DNA of 64,000 bases from Williamsia faeni (GCA_003202005.1 QJJF01000004.1:249898-313897), one strand, 5' to 3'. Numbered from the stretch's first letter, positions 9,046 to 18,957 are shown. Numbers and translations are program-made. Notes: generated from the sequence alone by a model not told the origin.

Positions 9046-9708
9046 TCACCGGGTGATCTCCATCAACTCACGCCCGCAAATCTTCTCGTGGTGATGCTTC
9101 AGGCCGATCTTGTCGGCGAGCTCGGTTGCGTAGTCGATCCCGACACGGGCCCACGGGAACCATTCGCCGTGGGTGGTGCTGGTTTCGACGCGGGCGGCAC
9201 CCCGCCAGAGTCCGGTAAGCCCGGAGTCGATTTCGACGATGATGGAGCCACCGGCCGCGACCAGTTCGCACGCACGTCTCGCGACGCGGTCGGGGTCACC
9301 GCCGATACCAATGTTTCCGTCGAGCAACAGGACGTGTCGCCATCGGCCTTCGCCGGGTAGGCGGTCGAAGAGGCAACGCCGGATGGCAACTCCTCCCTGT
9401 GCGCGCGTCATGGCCACAGCCTGGTCGCTGTGATCGACACCCAAGGCCGCGATCCCGTTGGCGATCAACCGGTGCACGAGGCGGCCCGGTCCGCATCCGA
9501 GATCCACTGTGGGCCCACGGCACTTGTCGGCAACCTGCCGGTCGAACTCGGAGTCTGCTCCGGCGAGGCTGGTGCCGAGCCAACGGTCGACTCGCAGGTG
9601 GTCCCGGGTTCCGTTCGCTTGACGAAGCCACGTCCGTTCGCCTGCAATGCCTTCGGAGAAGGCACGGTCGAAGTATCGAGTACCCGAGGATTCGTCGGCG
9701 ACGGTCAT
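9046..9708 (-). CDS. class I SAM-dependent methyltransferase
   Basis: 220 residues. SAM motif I is VDLGCGPGRLVHRL, followed by ALGVDHSDQAVAM (motif II acidic residue) and RHVLLLDGNIGIGGD. The start at 9708 is chosen because its ATG overlaps the stop of the upstream DUF2064 gene (ATGA); an upstream in-frame alternative would add 19 residues. It sits in a minus-strand run with the DUF2064 and GT2 genes and 28 bp before the molybdopterin gene. Methyl acceptor unknown. Confidence 0.87.
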   Translation of the reverse strand: MTVADESSGTRYFDRAFSEGIAGERTWLRQANGTRDHLRVDRWLGTSLAGADSEFDRQVADKCRGPTVDLGCGPGRLVHRLIANGIAALGVDHSDQAVAMTRAQGGVAIRRCLFDRLPGEGRWRHVLLLDGNIGIGGDPDRVARRACELVAAGGSIIVEIDSGLTGLWRGAARVETSTTHGEWFPWARVGIDYATELADKIGLKHHHEKICGRELMEITR

Positions 9709-10385
9709 ACCGAATGCTCCGTCAACATCGCTGCCTTGGCTGCGAACCGACTGCCGGGCGCGCACTGGCGGGCGACACCGCCGATATCCTCGGGATGATC
9801 GACGTCGGTCAGCTGTGGTAGCTCGGCGACCAGAAGCCCGCTGTCCTCCAGTGCCGCGCGCGTTGCTGCTCCGGTGTTCGCCGACGACATCGGGATGTCG
9901 CGCAGCGTGTGGGCGCCGCGAGCATCATGAAGACCCAGCCCCCACCAGCCACCGTCGGTGGCCGGGCCGAGAGCCGAGTCCGTTTCGGACAATGTTTCGA
10001 GCGCCGCCCGAAATTGCCCGGCGGTGACTTGCGGGGTATCCATCCCTACCTGAAACACGGCTCCGTGGACAACTCGGTCGGTGTCACGATGTGCGTTCTG
10101 CAGTCGCTCGCCAAAGGTGTTGCCGTGCTGCGTGATCACTGTGGCGTGACGCAGTCGCCGACGGATCTCCTCGCTGCGGACGGCCTCATCGAGCCGGCCC
10201 GTCAATGCCACGACGACCGGAGCCGACCTCACCGACAACGCGGTGTCGAGGGTGTCGAGAAGTGCAGCCGCTGCGAGGTCGGCCGCATCGATCGCCGAGA
10301 ACTTCTCTGTGAGGCGGGTTTTCACCTGTCCGGGAACTGGTGCCTTGGCGACGATCAGAATTGCTTGGGGCGTGTCGAAGCGCAA
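9705..10385 (-). CDS. DUF2064 (TIGR04282-type) glycosyltransferase-like protein
   Basis: About 226 residues. AILIVAKAPVPGQVKTRLTE near the N-terminus is the family hallmark, resembling a nucleotide-binding loop of nucleotidyl/glycosyltransferases; later FGERL, GMDTPQV and LGPATDGGWWGLGL are also typical. I propose a TTG start at 10385 after a GGAGGAG site, which puts the hallmark close to the N-terminus as in relatives; in-frame starts further upstream lie within the GT2 coding region. The gene overlaps the end of the GT2 gene by about 31 bp, so coupling is likely. Reaction unknown. Confidence 0.75.
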   Translation of the reverse strand: MRFDTPQAILIVAKAPVPGQVKTRLTEKFSAIDAADLAAAALLDTLDTALSVRSAPVVVALTGRLDEAVRSEEIRRRLRHATVITQHGNTFGERLQNAHRDTDRVVHGAVFQVGMDTPQVTAGQFRAALETLSETDSALGPATDGGWWGLGLHDARGAHTLRDIPMSSANTGAATRAALEDSGLLVAELPQLTDVDHPEDIGGVARQCAPGSRFAAKAAMLTEHSV

Positions 10386-11068
10386 CTCTCCTCCATCTGT
10401 TGAAGAACGGACACGAAGTCGCGAGTGGCCCGCAACGTTCCTTTCAGCGACCCCGACACTTTCGATCTGCCACCCGACCTCGGCCGGTAGGTGATGTCCA
10501 ATTCTGTTATCTGCCAACCCGCACCACCCGCCCGAGCCAGCAGTTCCACCGGATACCCGAAGCGGCGGTCGGTGATCGCGAGCGCCAGCAGGTCATCGCG
10601 TCGGACTGCTCGCATCGGGCCGATGTCATGAATCGGTATGCGATATCGATTTCGGAGTCGACGCGCAATCCACTGCGTCCCGAGACGAGAATGAAGCGGC
10701 CAGGCTCGGTGGGTCACGGGCCGCCGTCTGCCGACGGCGAGGTCGGCGCCCGCGGCCACTGCAGCAACCAGACGCGGGAGATCAGCCGGATCCATCGAAC
10801 CGTCGCCGTCGATGGTGCAGACGATCTCCGTGGCACACGCTTCGACTCCGGAGTTCACAGCTGATCCGTAGCCGGGAATCGGTTGGTACACAACGGTGCA
10901 ACCCAACCTTTTCGCCACATCGGCGGTACCGTCGGTGCTGCCGTTGTCGACAACCAGGGGGTGGAGATCGGGCGGCAGTGCGCGAACGAGCGCCGGCAAC
11001 GACTCGGCTTCGTCGCGGCACGGGATCACTACGGTGGCACTTATCGGTGACTCGCGGTGATTCCCCAT
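10355..11068 (-). CDS. family 2 glycosyltransferase
   Basis: 237 residues with a GT-A fold: VVIPCRDEAESLPALV, LVVDNGSTDGTADVA, GYGSAVNSGVEAC and the metal-binding IDGDGSMD (Asp-Gly-Asp), then YRIPIHDIGPMRAV. This resembles dolichol/polyprenyl phosphate mannose synthase-like GT2 enzymes, cytosolic and using a nucleotide sugar. First gene of a minus-strand run (GT2, DUF2064, methyltransferase, molybdoenzyme, membrane protein), divergent from the large membrane protein gene at 11182. Confidence 0.88.
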   Translation of the reverse strand: MGNHRESPISATVVIPCRDEAESLPALVRALPPDLHPLVVDNGSTDGTADVAKRLGCTVVYQPIPGYGSAVNSGVEACATEIVCTIDGDGSMDPADLPRLVAAVAAGADLAVGRRRPVTHRAWPLHSRLGTQWIARRLRNRYRIPIHDIGPMRAVRRDDLLALAITDRRFGYPVELLARAGGAGWQITELDITYRPRSGGRSKVSGSLKGTLRATRDFVSVLQQMEESCASTRPKQF

Positions 11069-11169
11069 GTATTCGACGCTATGGGGGACCGCCTGACATG
11101 GCCAGCAGAATCCGGTGACGGAAGAATGACGTCTGCGGCGAAGTCCACATTGCGATCCGGGCGTGCGCC

Positions 11170-11175
11170 TAAATT
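11170..11175 (+). promoter_or_regulatory. -10 element of a probable leaderless promoter
   Basis: TAAATT ends 6 nt before the GTG at 11182 and no Shine-Dalgarno sequence is present, so transcription probably starts at the start codon. Confidence 0.5.
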
Positions 11176-11181
11176 GGATCT

Positions 11182-12549
11182 GTGACCGAAACCCTGGACA
11201 CCGCTACCGAAACAGACTCTTCGGAACACCGGCTCTGGATCAGCCGGGGAGATCTGGTATCTCTTCTGGCGGCAACGGCTTTGCTGGTCGCCGCGGTTGT
11301 CGCGCCGTTAGTGGGTGAAGTCGAGTGGCGTATCAACATCTTTGCGCTCGCACCACCACTGTTCGGCGAGTACGGCCCGCATGCCGGATTCGGCACCGTG
11401 GCCGCCGTTCTGGTCGCCCTTGCCGTCATTGCCTACGGTCCACCGTTGGCGACTCGATTGTCTTGGCGGCTCACCATATTCACCACCATGGCGACCGCTC
11501 TGGCCTGGACATTCTCGTTGGCCATGATCGACGGCTGGGATCGAGGCTTTGCGGGCCGGTTGATCAGGCCGGACGAGTACCTCGCCGAGGTGCCCGGTGT
11601 TTCGAGCATCACCGGGATGCTCGACGAGTTCTCCAGCCGGATTCTGGACTTCCAGCCCAATTCGTGGACCACGCACGTCTCCGGACATCCGCCGGGATCG
11701 TTGTTGACGTTTGTCCTGCTCGATCGCATCGGTCTCGGTGGTGGCGCCTGGGCAGCGGTCTGGGTAGTGCTCGTAGGTTGCAGTGCTGCCGGGGCCCTGT
11801 TGATCACCACAGCACGTCTGAGTGATGAGACGACGGCCAGGCGGATCGCACCGTTCCTCGCGCTCACCCCCGGTGCGGTCTGGATGGGTGTATCCGCCGA
11901 CGGTTACTACATGGGTGTCGCCGCCTGGGGGATCGCGCTGTTGGCCATCGCCGCGACGACCACCGGCAAACGTGCTGTCATCGCAGGCGTCGGGAGTGGA
12001 CTTGTATTGGGATTCGCGATCTTCCTCAACTACGGCCTCGTGTTGATCGGCGTCATCGCCATCGCGGTCCTGGTCATCGCCCGGAGGTATCGCGCGATTC
12101 TCTACGCCGTCCCGGCCGCGTTGGCTGTGGTCGGGATTTTTGCTGCCTTCGGATTCTGGTGGCTCGACGGCTATCACCTGGTGGTCGAGCGGTACTACCA
12201 GGGCGTTGCGACGCTGCGGCCGTTCTCGTACTGGGGCTGGGCCAATTTCGCCTCAGCGCTGTGTGCGGTCGGGCCGGCGGCCGCGGTAGGTGTCGGCCGG
12301 GCTCTGAGACCTCGCCGGATTCGCGGGCGCGAAGCTGTTGTGTTGCTGGCGCTGGCCGGTCTCCTGGCGATGGTCATCGCCGACCTCAGCGCGCTCAGCA
12401 AAGCCGAGGTCGAGCGGATCTGGTTGCCGTTCAGCGTGTGGCTTCTCGTCGCGACCGCGTTGCTGCCGCGCCCGTCGCAGCGGTTCTGGCTGGCCGGTCA
12501 GGCAATGACGGCGCTGCTTGTCAACCACCTCGTCTGGACCTATTGGTAG
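11182..12549 (+). CDS. polytopic membrane protein, GT-C-like
   Basis: 455 residues with roughly ten membrane segments. A long early extracytoplasmic loop contains DEFSSRILDFQPNSWTTHVS and GHPPG, and later come VSADGYYMGVAAWG and GYHLVVERYYQGVATLRPFSYW. The layout resembles GT-C-type transferases that use polyprenyl-phosphate sugars, but I see no diagnostic acidic motif, so this is tentative. GTG start, probably leaderless. Divergent from the GT2 gene and 5 bp before the response regulator, so the three plus-strand genes 11182-14364 are probably one operon. Confidence 0.75.
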   Translation: MTETLDTATETDSSEHRLWISRGDLVSLLAATALLVAAVVAPLVGEVEWRINIFALAPPLFGEYGPHAGFGTVAAVLVALAVIAYGPPLATRLSWRLTIFTTMATALAWTFSLAMIDGWDRGFAGRLIRPDEYLAEVPGVSSITGMLDEFSSRILDFQPNSWTTHVSGHPPGSLLTFVLLDRIGLGGGAWAAVWVVLVGCSAAGALLITTARLSDETTARRIAPFLALTPGAVWMGVSADGYYMGVAAWGIALLAIAATTTGKRAVIAGVGSGLVLGFAIFLNYGLVLIGVIAIAVLVIARRYRAILYAVPAALAVVGIFAAFGFWWLDGYHLVVERYYQGVATLRPFSYWGWANFASALCAVGPAAAVGVGRALRPRRIRGREAVVLLALAGLLAMVIADLSALSKAEVERIWLPFSVWLLVATALLPRPSQRFWLAGQAMTALLVNHLVWTYW

Positions 12550-12554
12550 AAGCC

Positions 12555-13262
12555 ATGTTTGCTGATGGGGTGCGAGTTCTGATGGCCGATGACGATCCGA
12601 TTGTCAGCGACGTGGTGCGTCGCTACCTGGAACGCGACGGATTGCAGGTGACTCTGGTGGGCGCCGGTGACGCCGCGCTCGAATACCTCGAGAACCATCA
12701 CGTGGATCTCGCGATCCTCGACGTGATGATGCCTGGTCGCAGCGGAATCGAGGTGCTGACCGAAATTCGGTGTGGGCCTTTCGCCGGGATGCCTGTGATC
12801 GTCCTGACCGCGTTCGGAGAAGAAGAGGACCGGCTCGTCGGGTTGGCGGCCGGAGCCGATGATTACGTCACCAAACCGTTCAGCCCCCGCGAACTGGCAC
12901 TGCGAGTGCAGTCGGTGCTGCGCCGCAGCGCCGCGACCTGGTCGGGGGTCGCTGCAGCAGTGGACCTCAGTGACGGCATCGTGGTGATGGACACCGAGTC
13001 GCGCGGTGTCACGGTCGCCGGGGAGACGGTCAACACCACAAAACGTGAATTCGACCTTCTGCGATTCTTCCTGTGCCACCGAGATACGGTGTTCAGCCGC
13101 GAACAGTTGCTCGCCCAGGTCTGGGGGTGGTCGTTCGGCGACCTGTCGACGGTGACAGTGCACGTCAAACGGTTGCGGGCCAAGTTGGGTGACTGCCACT
13201 CCCTGGAAACCGTGTGGGGGCATGGTTACCGGTGGGTCTCCGAATCGGCCGGCGAGAGGTGA
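12555..13262 (+). CDS. OmpR/PhoB-type response regulator
   Basis: 235 residues. Receiver domain: [12 protein letters not shown] (acidic pocket), [11 protein letters not shown] (phospho-acceptor Asp), VIVLTAF and the TKPFSPREL lysine. C-terminal winged helix: [30 protein letters not shown] and [13 protein letters not shown]. The ATG at 12555 gives a canonical N-terminus. The stop is 4 bp before the histidine kinase, its obvious partner. Target genes unknown, but the position suggests control of the envelope cluster. Confidence 0.93.
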   Translation: MFADGVRVLMADDDPIVSDVVRRYLERDGLQVTLVGAGDAALEYLENHHVDLAILDVMMPGRSGIEVLTEIRCGPFAGMPVIVLTAFGEEEDRLVGLAAGADDYVTKPFSPRELALRVQSVLRRSAATWSGVAAAVDLSDGIVVMDTESRGVTVAGETVNTTKREFDLLRFFLCHRDTVFSREQLLAQVWGWSFGDLSTVTVHVKRLRAKLGDCHSLETVWGHGYRWVSESAGER

Positions 13263-13266
13263 TCTG

Positions 13267-14364
13267 ATGCCCACAGACATCCCGCAGATTGTCGGCCTCT
13301 CACTGCTCTGGTCTGCGCCGGTGGTGCTGCTCGGGACCTGCCTGCTACTGGGGCTCGGGCGGCTGTCACTGGTGATGAGCACCGTCATCCTGGTCCTGAT
13401 CCCACCTGTCGCAATCCTGATGGGAGTGATCGGGGTCAGTGGCTACATGTTCACCGATGACCTCAAACGGACGGCCACGGTACTCGCGTCGGTCGCGATC
13501 ATCGCCATCCCCGCCGCGGTGCTGCTAGGCCGATTCCAGGCCCGGCGGACGGTGTGGGAGCGTCAGGCACGTGAGCAGGAACGGGCGGCCGAACAGTCGC
13601 GGCGGGAGCTGATCGCATGGGTCAGCCACGACCTACGCACTCCGCTTGCCGACATCCGCGCCATGGCGGAGGCCCTCGCAGATGGGGTCGTTACCGACAC
13701 TGTCGATGTGTCGGCGTTCGCACGGCAGATCGATCGGGACGCGGTCCGATTGTCGGGCATGGTCGATGACCTGTTCGAGATGTCCAAGATCAACGCCGGC
13801 GCGGTACGTCTTGAGCGCGAGAACCTGGACCTGCGGGAGGTCGTCGACGAAGTGATCGCGGGCTGCGCAGCAGCGGCCGAACGCGCCGATGTTCACCTCC
13901 GTCCCGTCCTACCGAACTCGCCGGTGATGGTTGATGCCGACAGCAGAGCTGTGTCACGGGTGTTGACCAACCTCGTTATCAATGCGATCGCGCACACTCC
14001 CGATGGCTGCCCGGTGAACGTTGAAGTGGGACGAGCGGGTTCGTACGCTTTCCTGCGGGTCGACGATGCGGGTCCCGGCATCGCCGAGCACGAACTCGCC
14101 CGAATCTTCGAAATCGCCTACCGCGGCACGTCATCGCGGACACCGCGAGACGACAACGGACTTCCCGCCGGTTCGGGGATGGGCCTTGCCATCGCCGAAG
14201 GACTCGCCACCGCCCACGGGGGCCGGATCACGGTGTCCAACAGGGAACCCGGGAGCCGTTTCGAGGTGCATCTTCCCGTTCCCGGCGGACCATCCGTTAC
14301 GAAGGACATCGATGCTAACGCAGCGGCGCGGTCGCGAACTCGCGGAGACCACGCTCCGGCATGA
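13267..14364 (+). CDS. sensor histidine kinase
   Basis: 365 residues. Three or so hydrophobic segments in the first 100 residues with almost no extracytoplasmic domain, then a basic helix ([17 protein letters not shown]) without a clear HAMP. H-box [18 protein letters not shown]-box [14 protein letters not shown]1 VDDAGPGIA and G2 [11 protein letters not shown]. The short sensor suggests it detects a signal inside the membrane or through another membrane protein, perhaps the 11182 product (inference). ATG at 13267 after GAGAGG. Its last 50 bp overlap the convergent epimerase gene. Confidence 0.92.
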   Translation: MPTDIPQIVGLSLLWSAPVVLLGTCLLLGLGRLSLVMSTVILVLIPPVAILMGVIGVSGYMFTDDLKRTATVLASVAIIAIPAAVLLGRFQARRTVWERQAREQERAAEQSRRELIAWVSHDLRTPLADIRAMAEALADGVVTDTVDVSAFARQIDRDAVRLSGMVDDLFEMSKINAGAVRLERENLDLREVVDEVIAGCAAAAERADVHLRPVLPNSPVMVDADSRAVSRVLTNLVINAIAHTPDGCPVNVEVGRAGSYAFLRVDDAGPGIAEHELARIFEIAYRGTSSRTPRDDNGLPAGSGMGLAIAEGLATAHGGRITVSNREPGSRFEVHLPVPGGPSVTKDIDANAAARSRTRGDHAPA

Positions 14365-15358
14365 TCGTGGCCCGGAAGCCGAGCGTGGTCGCGGCTCGTG
14401 CGGGGTCGGCGACGATGTGCCGGACATCTCCGGGTCGGTAGCGTCCGGTGGTCAGTGGCGCCGGTCCGGCGATGCCGGTCGTGAGTGTCTCAGCGACCTG
14501 CTTGATCGAAATAGGTTGCCCAGAACAAATATTGAAAGCCTCGAAGCCGACCGCGCCATCGACGCCGCTCGTCAACCGCTCGATGGCGGCGACGTTGGCG
14601 GCCGCGATGTCTGTCACATGGACGAAGTCCCGCATCTGACCACCGTCCTCGAATACCGTTGGAGCGTTCCGGGCTTCGAGTTGTGAACGGAAGATTGCCG
14701 CGACCCCGGCATAGGGGGTATCTCGGGGCATGTGCGGGCCATACACGTTGTGGTAGCGCAGTGCCGTCACGGCACCACCGGTCTCGAGAGACCAAGCTCG
14801 GCAATAGGATTCCTGCGCGGCCTTACTCGCGGCGTAGTAGCTGCGAGGCGCCAGAGGAGCATTCTCGGGCGTCAGCGCCCATTGCGCGGGCTCCCCGTTC
14901 GGCAGATACCGTTCGAATCTGCGGGCCTCGAGATCGACGACACGACGGGGCGGCAGGTCCACGATCTGCCCGGACCGATCGCGATAAGTACCGTCGCCGT
15001 AGACCACCATCGACGACGCTAGTACTATTCGCTGGCAACGGTTTTCGAACATCGCAGCCAGCAAGCGAGCGGTGACGAGGTCATTGTCGGCCGCATAGTC
15101 GGGGGCATCTCGAGCATCGATCCCGGCACCGACCCGGGCGGCCTGATGGCAGACGACGTCGACGCCGTCCAGCATCTCCGTGAGCGATGAGACCCGCAGA
15201 TCGGCCAATTGCACCCCGTCGGGTGCGATGGCGCCCGGTCCGTGAGCGGCCGGCACCATGCCGTCAACCGCGACCACCTCATGGCCGCCCGCGGTCAGCG
15301 CAGACATGATGTGAGACCCGATGAATCCGGCAGCACCGGTGAGCAGCACCCGGGTCAT
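14315..15358 (-). CDS. NAD-dependent sugar epimerase/dehydratase
   Basis: 347-residue extended [14 protein letters not shown] gives the NAD-binding GxxGxxG, LADLRV follows, the catalytic SSMVVYGDG serine region and [10 protein letters not shown] (Tyr-x3-Lys) are intact, and [11 protein letters not shown] and [15 protein letters not shown] are typical of nucleotide-sugar epimerases (GalE/RmlB-like). Convergent with the histidine kinase and overlapping it. Probably makes a nucleotide sugar for the neighbouring glycosyltransferases; which sugar is unknown. Confidence 0.88.
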   Translation of the reverse strand: MTRVLLTGAAGFIGSHIMSALTAGGHEVVAVDGMVPAAHGPGAIAPDGVQLADLRVSSLTEMLDGVDVVCHQAARVGAGIDARDAPDYAADNDLVTARLLAAMFENRCQRIVLASSMVVYGDGTYRDRSGQIVDLPPRRVVDLEARRFERYLPNGEPAQWALTPENAPLAPRSYYAASKAAQESYCRAWSLETGGAVTALRYHNVYGPHMPRDTPYAGVAAIFRSQLEARNAPTVFEDGGQMRDFVHVTDIAAANVAAIERLTSGVDGAVGFEAFNICSGQPISIKQVAETLTTGIAGPAPLTTGRYRPGDVRHIVADPARAATTLGFRATIMPERGLREFATAPLR

Positions 15359-15547
15359 GGACCGACCGCCAAGTCGGTATCCGAATAGAACGAATACGAG
15401 CCGGATTCGCCGATGATTCCGATGCGGGGCCTCGTGTCTGCGGTCATGAAACCAGCCTGCCTCACCGCGCTGGTCGATGGACGGCGCACAGCATCGACGT
15501 CACAGATTTGTCATGCCGTACCAGCGGTTGTCGTAACCGTCGGGCTA
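15359..15547. other. intergenic, nothing recognised
   Basis: Upstream of the epimerase and before the PPOX remnant. No convincing ORF, repeat or RNA. The epimerase promoter must lie here. Confidence 0.4.
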
Positions 15548-15690
15548 CTAGGGCAGGTCCGTGGCACCGGTGAGTTCATAGTGCACTGTCGGGGTGCACA
15601 TCAACCGGTGCGCGCACCCACGTGCCTTCACGCTTGCGTGACTGCAGTTGCACAACCTTCTCGGCGGTGAATCGCGCAACGCCGTCGATC
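15548..15690 (-). pseudogene. internally deleted remnant of a PPOX-family F420/FMN protein
   Basis: The minus strand encodes ARFTAEKVVQLQSRKREG followed by TWVRAPVDV, then, in a shifted frame, TPTVHYELTGAT and a stop (TAG, 15548-15550). These match both ends of the intact gene at 19451-19864 (ARFTAVKVVQLQTRKRDG with TWVDTPVNL, and TPTLHYELTGVT). The middle of about 85 codons is gone and the join is frameshifted, so it cannot make a working protein. The two copies have the same orientation, about 4 kb apart, and flank the DUF222, hydrolase and SRPBCC genes. Confidence 0.85.
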
Positions 15691-15777
15691 CAGAGCCCCG
15701 TCGATCGTCGGAGAGGTTTGTCGGTGGGCCGCGTTATCCTGGGAACATACTTTCGAAGAGTTGATCCGGGGGGGTCG

Positions 15778-17328
15778 ATGTCGGATACACCAGCAGCCAC
15801 GTCGGTTCCGGACGCGGTCAGAGCGGCCGCCGAGGTCGAGGCGGCGATCGAGCGGCTGCTGGCAGCTGATCTGTCGGTGCTGTCCGATGAGCAGAGCGCC
15901 CGGCTGGTGGAGAAGATCGAGGTCGGATCACGCAAGTTGTCGTATGCCGGGCTGACTGCCGCGGCCGGGATCGATGCCCGCCGGGCGTACGCGAAGGCCG
16001 GGTATCCCTCGACGTACGGGTTTTTGAAAGGTCAGCTGCGCCTGGGTGATGGTGCTGTCAAACGCCGGATGGCGGCGATGAATAATCTCGTGTCCCGGAT
16101 CACTCCGACTGGTGAGGTTCTTGATCCGGTGTGCCCGGCCACCTCAGAGTTGCTGCGGCACGGGGTGATTGATCTCGACCACATCCATGCCATCCTGGGC
16201 ACTCTCGATGAGATCCCGTCGAGTATTGCGGCTGAGGAACGCGCGAGCGCGGAGCGGACGATGGCAGGATTTGCCGCCGACTACACCCCGACCCGGCTGT
16301 CTGCGCTCGGTGATCGGGTGATCGCGCATCTCAATCCTGACGGGTCGTTGACCGACGACGGTGATCGGGTCCGCAAACGCAGCCTGCACCGCGGGCGGCA
16401 GGATAAAGATCTGATGGGCAAGATCACTGGTCGTCTCGATCCCACGACGCTGGCGTTGTTCGATGTGTTGCTGGCTATTTGGGCTGCGCCCGGTATGAAC
16501 GATCCGGGCAACCCGGATTCACCGTCGGGTGCTGCTGATGATCCGGGGATCGATGCCGATGTGCTGCGGGCGGCGGCGCAGCTCGATTCCCGCAGTCAGG
16601 ACCAGCGCAACCACGATGCGTTGTCGGCGATGCTGAAGTATCTGATTTCCTCTGGTCAGCTCGGTAAGACCCACAATGGTCTGCCGGCGCAGTTGATCAT
16701 CACGTTGAGCAAAGCTGACCTCGAGGCCGCAGCGGGTGTGGCGTACACCGCTACAGGGGTGGACATCCCGGTCGAGGACTTGGTGGATCTGGCCGCCGAG
16801 TGCGATCCGAACCTGGCGGTGTTCAAAGACGGTTCCAGTGAGGTCCTCTACTACGGGCGGGCGCGCCGTGGTGCATCGATGTGGCAGCGGATGGCGATGG
16901 TCGCCGCCCAGCGCGGCTGCACTCACCCGGGCTGTGATCAACCTGCCGCGTGGTCTCAGGCCCACCATGGCGCACAGGATTGGGCCGATGGCGGATTGAC
17001 CGATATCGACAGTCTGGCTTGGGCGTGCGGGCCGCACAACCGAATAGTCGGGGACGGGCCCGGTCAATGGCGAACGTTTGTTGTTCCTGATGGACCCGAC
17101 GCCGGCAAGATCGCCTGGGTTCCACCGGAATACATCGATCCTGAACGTAAGCCCAGAATCAACCGGGTCCACCATCCCGATGAAGCGTTGGCGCGGGCGC
17201 GGGCGGCACTTTTGGCCGGACGCCGCGAGGCGGCCGCCGCGCGAGAACGAGAGCTCCGCGGAGAAGCACCGGGCGAGTGCGACGCCGATCCCGACCCACC
17301 CGAGGTGGATGAACAATCGCCACACTAG
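15778..17328 (+). CDS. DUF222/HNH endonuclease domain protein (REP13E12 family)
   Basis: 516 residues. The N-terminal two thirds match DUF222: LSDEQSARLVEKIE, YGFLKGQLRLGDGAVKRRM, and a GRLDPTTLALFDVLL segment. Residues about 380-430 form an HNH domain: GCTHPGCDQPAAWSQAHHG (two Cys plus HH), then ACGPHNRIV. Such proteins are multi-copy in mycobacteria and relatives and are associated with repeat elements and integration sites; their biochemical role is not settled. The ATG at 15778 follows a GGGGGGG run. It starts about 90 bp after the PPOX remnant. A second family member begins at 63089. Confidence 0.9.
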   Translation: MSDTPAATSVPDAVRAAAEVEAAIERLLAADLSVLSDEQSARLVEKIEVGSRKLSYAGLTAAAGIDARRAYAKAGYPSTYGFLKGQLRLGDGAVKRRMAAMNNLVSRITPTGEVLDPVCPATSELLRHGVIDLDHIHAILGTLDEIPSSIAAEERASAERTMAGFAADYTPTRLSALGDRVIAHLNPDGSLTDDGDRVRKRSLHRGRQDKDLMGKITGRLDPTTLALFDVLLAIWAAPGMNDPGNPDSPSGAADDPGIDADVLRAAAQLDSRSQDQRNHDALSAMLKYLISSGQLGKTHNGLPAQLIITLSKADLEAAAGVAYTATGVDIPVEDLVDLAAECDPNLAVFKDGSSEVLYYGRARRGASMWQRMAMVAAQRGCTHPGCDQPAAWSQAHHGAQDWADGGLTDIDSLAWACGPHNRIVGDGPGQWRTFVVPDGPDAGKIAWVPPEYIDPERKPRINRVHHPDEALARARAALLAGRREAAAARERELRGEAPGECDADPDPPEVDEQSPH

Positions 17329-17503
17329 GTGCCGCGAAATGATCATTCTGATTCGATCAGGGAAAGCCTCGACGCTACGCCATGATTCGGCAACGTGTGC
17401 ATCGTGGACGGATTGAACTCGGAATGATTGTTGGGCTGGTCGGCTGTCTCGGGCTGTGGTCTGATCTGCGAGAACGCAGCAAAGACCAGGAGCGAGGCAA
17501 CGG

Positions 17504-18517
17504 GTGAGACGTTATCGGTGCCTCGTCGCGCTGGTGGGTGCGGTGACGGTCTTCTCCATCATCCTCACCAGTTGCACCGTCGGACCTGTTCGTACTCGCG
17601 GGCTGTCGACAACAACTACTGACAATGTCGTTCGCACCCAGCCGCTGCCGGCGGTCACAGTCGAACGAATCGCGTATCCAACGATCAATATCCCCGATCC
17701 ACAACAGAATTGGGGCGACCTATATTTGCCGGCCGGACCCCAGATACCGGACTCGATACCCTTGGCCGTACTCGTTCACGGCGGTGGCTGGCAAGCGCCC
17801 GCCGGTGCCGATCGCTTCGATTCATTCGCGCGAGACCTCGTGGCCCGCGGCATCGCGGTCTACAACATCGAATACCGACGCGTCGGCTCCGGGGGCGGCT
17901 GGCCGACAACCTTCGACGACGTCGCCGCCGCGCTCGCCCATGTACCCCAGATCACCAAGGAACATCCACAACTGGCCGCCGACCAGCAGATCATCGTCGG
18001 GCACAGTGCGGGCGCTCAACTCGCCGTCTGGGCCGGTACCCATGTCCGGTCGAGTGCAACCGCAGTCGGCGCCGATCGCACCCCGAGACCCACGCGGATC
18101 GTGGCGTTGGCCGGTCCCCTGGACATGGTCGAGGCAGTCGCGCGCGGCGATCGGTACATCGCGCAAGCGCTCGGCGGATCACCGCAGCAGGTGGCGAGCC
18201 ACTACGCCGCGGTCGACCCGATTCAGAACACAGATCCGGCCATCCAGGTGATCGCGGTACACGGAAGCGACGACACCGTGGTGCCACCTGCCCTGTCGGA
18301 GCGGTATATTGCTCGACTGCACAGCCGCGGTGGCAGTGGCGAACTGGTCCTGCTCGCCGGCGAAAGTCACGGATCGATCATGGACGCCACGTCGTCGGCC
18401 TACCAACGCGTCCTGGATATCGTCACCGCAGCGGCAACACAAAAGGATCGGCACCTGGGGCTAGTCCCTGTCGATCTGGCCGCCCGCTTCGCTGAGCTCG
18501 CTGAGTCTGTCGATTGA
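17504..18517 (+). CDS. alpha/beta hydrolase lipoprotein
   Basis: 337 residues. N-terminal signal peptide with lipobox LTSC (Cys about residue 24), so probably membrane-anchored outside the cell. The hydrolase has the HGGGW oxyanion motif, VGHSAGAQLA nucleophile, VHGSDDTVVP acid and ESHGS histidine, as in the kynurenine formamidase/carboxylesterase branch. GTG start with a GAGG-containing upstream region. The 3' end overlaps the convergent SRPBCC gene by 57 bp. Substrate unknown. Confidence 0.85.
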   Translation: MRRYRCLVALVGAVTVFSIILTSCTVGPVRTRGLSTTTTDNVVRTQPLPAVTVERIAYPTINIPDPQQNWGDLYLPAGPQIPDSIPLAVLVHGGGWQAPAGADRFDSFARDLVARGIAVYNIEYRRVGSGGGWPTTFDDVAAALAHVPQITKEHPQLAADQQIIVGHSAGAQLAVWAGTHVRSSATAVGADRTPRPTRIVALAGPLDMVEAVARGDRYIAQALGGSPQQVASHYAAVDPIQNTDPAIQVIAVHGSDDTVVPPALSERYIARLHSRGGSGELVLLAGESHGSIMDATSSAYQRVLDIVTAAATQKDRHLGLVPVDLAARFAELAESVD

Positions 18518-18934
18518 CGCCAGGAGGTTGTCGGCGGTGGTTGCGCGCGCCCGAATGAGGCGCTTCTCATCGGTCAGGTCGGACCATTCGTAGGTGTGCG
18601 TAACGCGGGTGTGCGTGTCGTCGATCGGCTCGAGCTCCCAGCGCCAGAGGTGTCCGGGCGGCTCCGCACCGATCTCGGCGGGAAGCCACGCGATGAGACG
18701 GCCTTCGTCGAACTCCACGATGTGATTCTCCCGAACGGCTCCGTTTGTGAGCGTCATCGCGAACACATCGCCCACGGCGCGCACACGCTGACCTGTCGGT
18801 GCCACGGTCAAGTTGTCGTTGGCGTCCCATCGTGGTTGCTCTGACGGGTCGGCTATCAGCTCGAAGATCTGCTCTGCGCTGGATGCTATGTCGCGGGTAG
18901 CGGTCACTACCCGGACCTCGGTGTCGTGGGCCAT
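18461..18934 (-). CDS. SRPBCC family (polyketide cyclase/START-like) protein
   Basis: 157 residues: RDIASSAEQIFELIADPSEQ, PRWDANDNLT, GDVFAMTL, IVEFDEGRLIAWLP and LWRWELEPIDDTHTRVTHTY are classic SRPBCC features, a fold with a hydrophobic ligand pocket. ATG at 18934 preferred; an upstream in-frame ATG would add six residues. Overlaps the end of the lipoprotein gene on the opposite strand. Ligand unknown. Confidence 0.82.
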   Translation of the reverse strand: MAHDTEVRVVTATRDIASSAEQIFELIADPSEQPRWDANDNLTVAPTGQRVRAVGDVFAMTLTNGAVRENHIVEFDEGRLIAWLPAEIGAEPPGHLWRWELEPIDDTHTRVTHTYEWSDLTDEKRLIRARATTADNLLASIDRLSELSEAGGQIDRD

Positions 18935-18957
18935 CACTCGATGAAAGCACATGGCCG

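Noticed and set aside
12159..12554. N-terminal extension of the response regulator
   Set aside because: The extra 132 codons overlap the upstream membrane-protein gene; the ATG at 12555 gives a standard receiver start.
15778..17328. DUF222/HNH gene as an active homing endonuclease or IS element
   Set aside because: No terminal inverted repeats, target duplications or intron are visible; only the family association with repeat elements is known.
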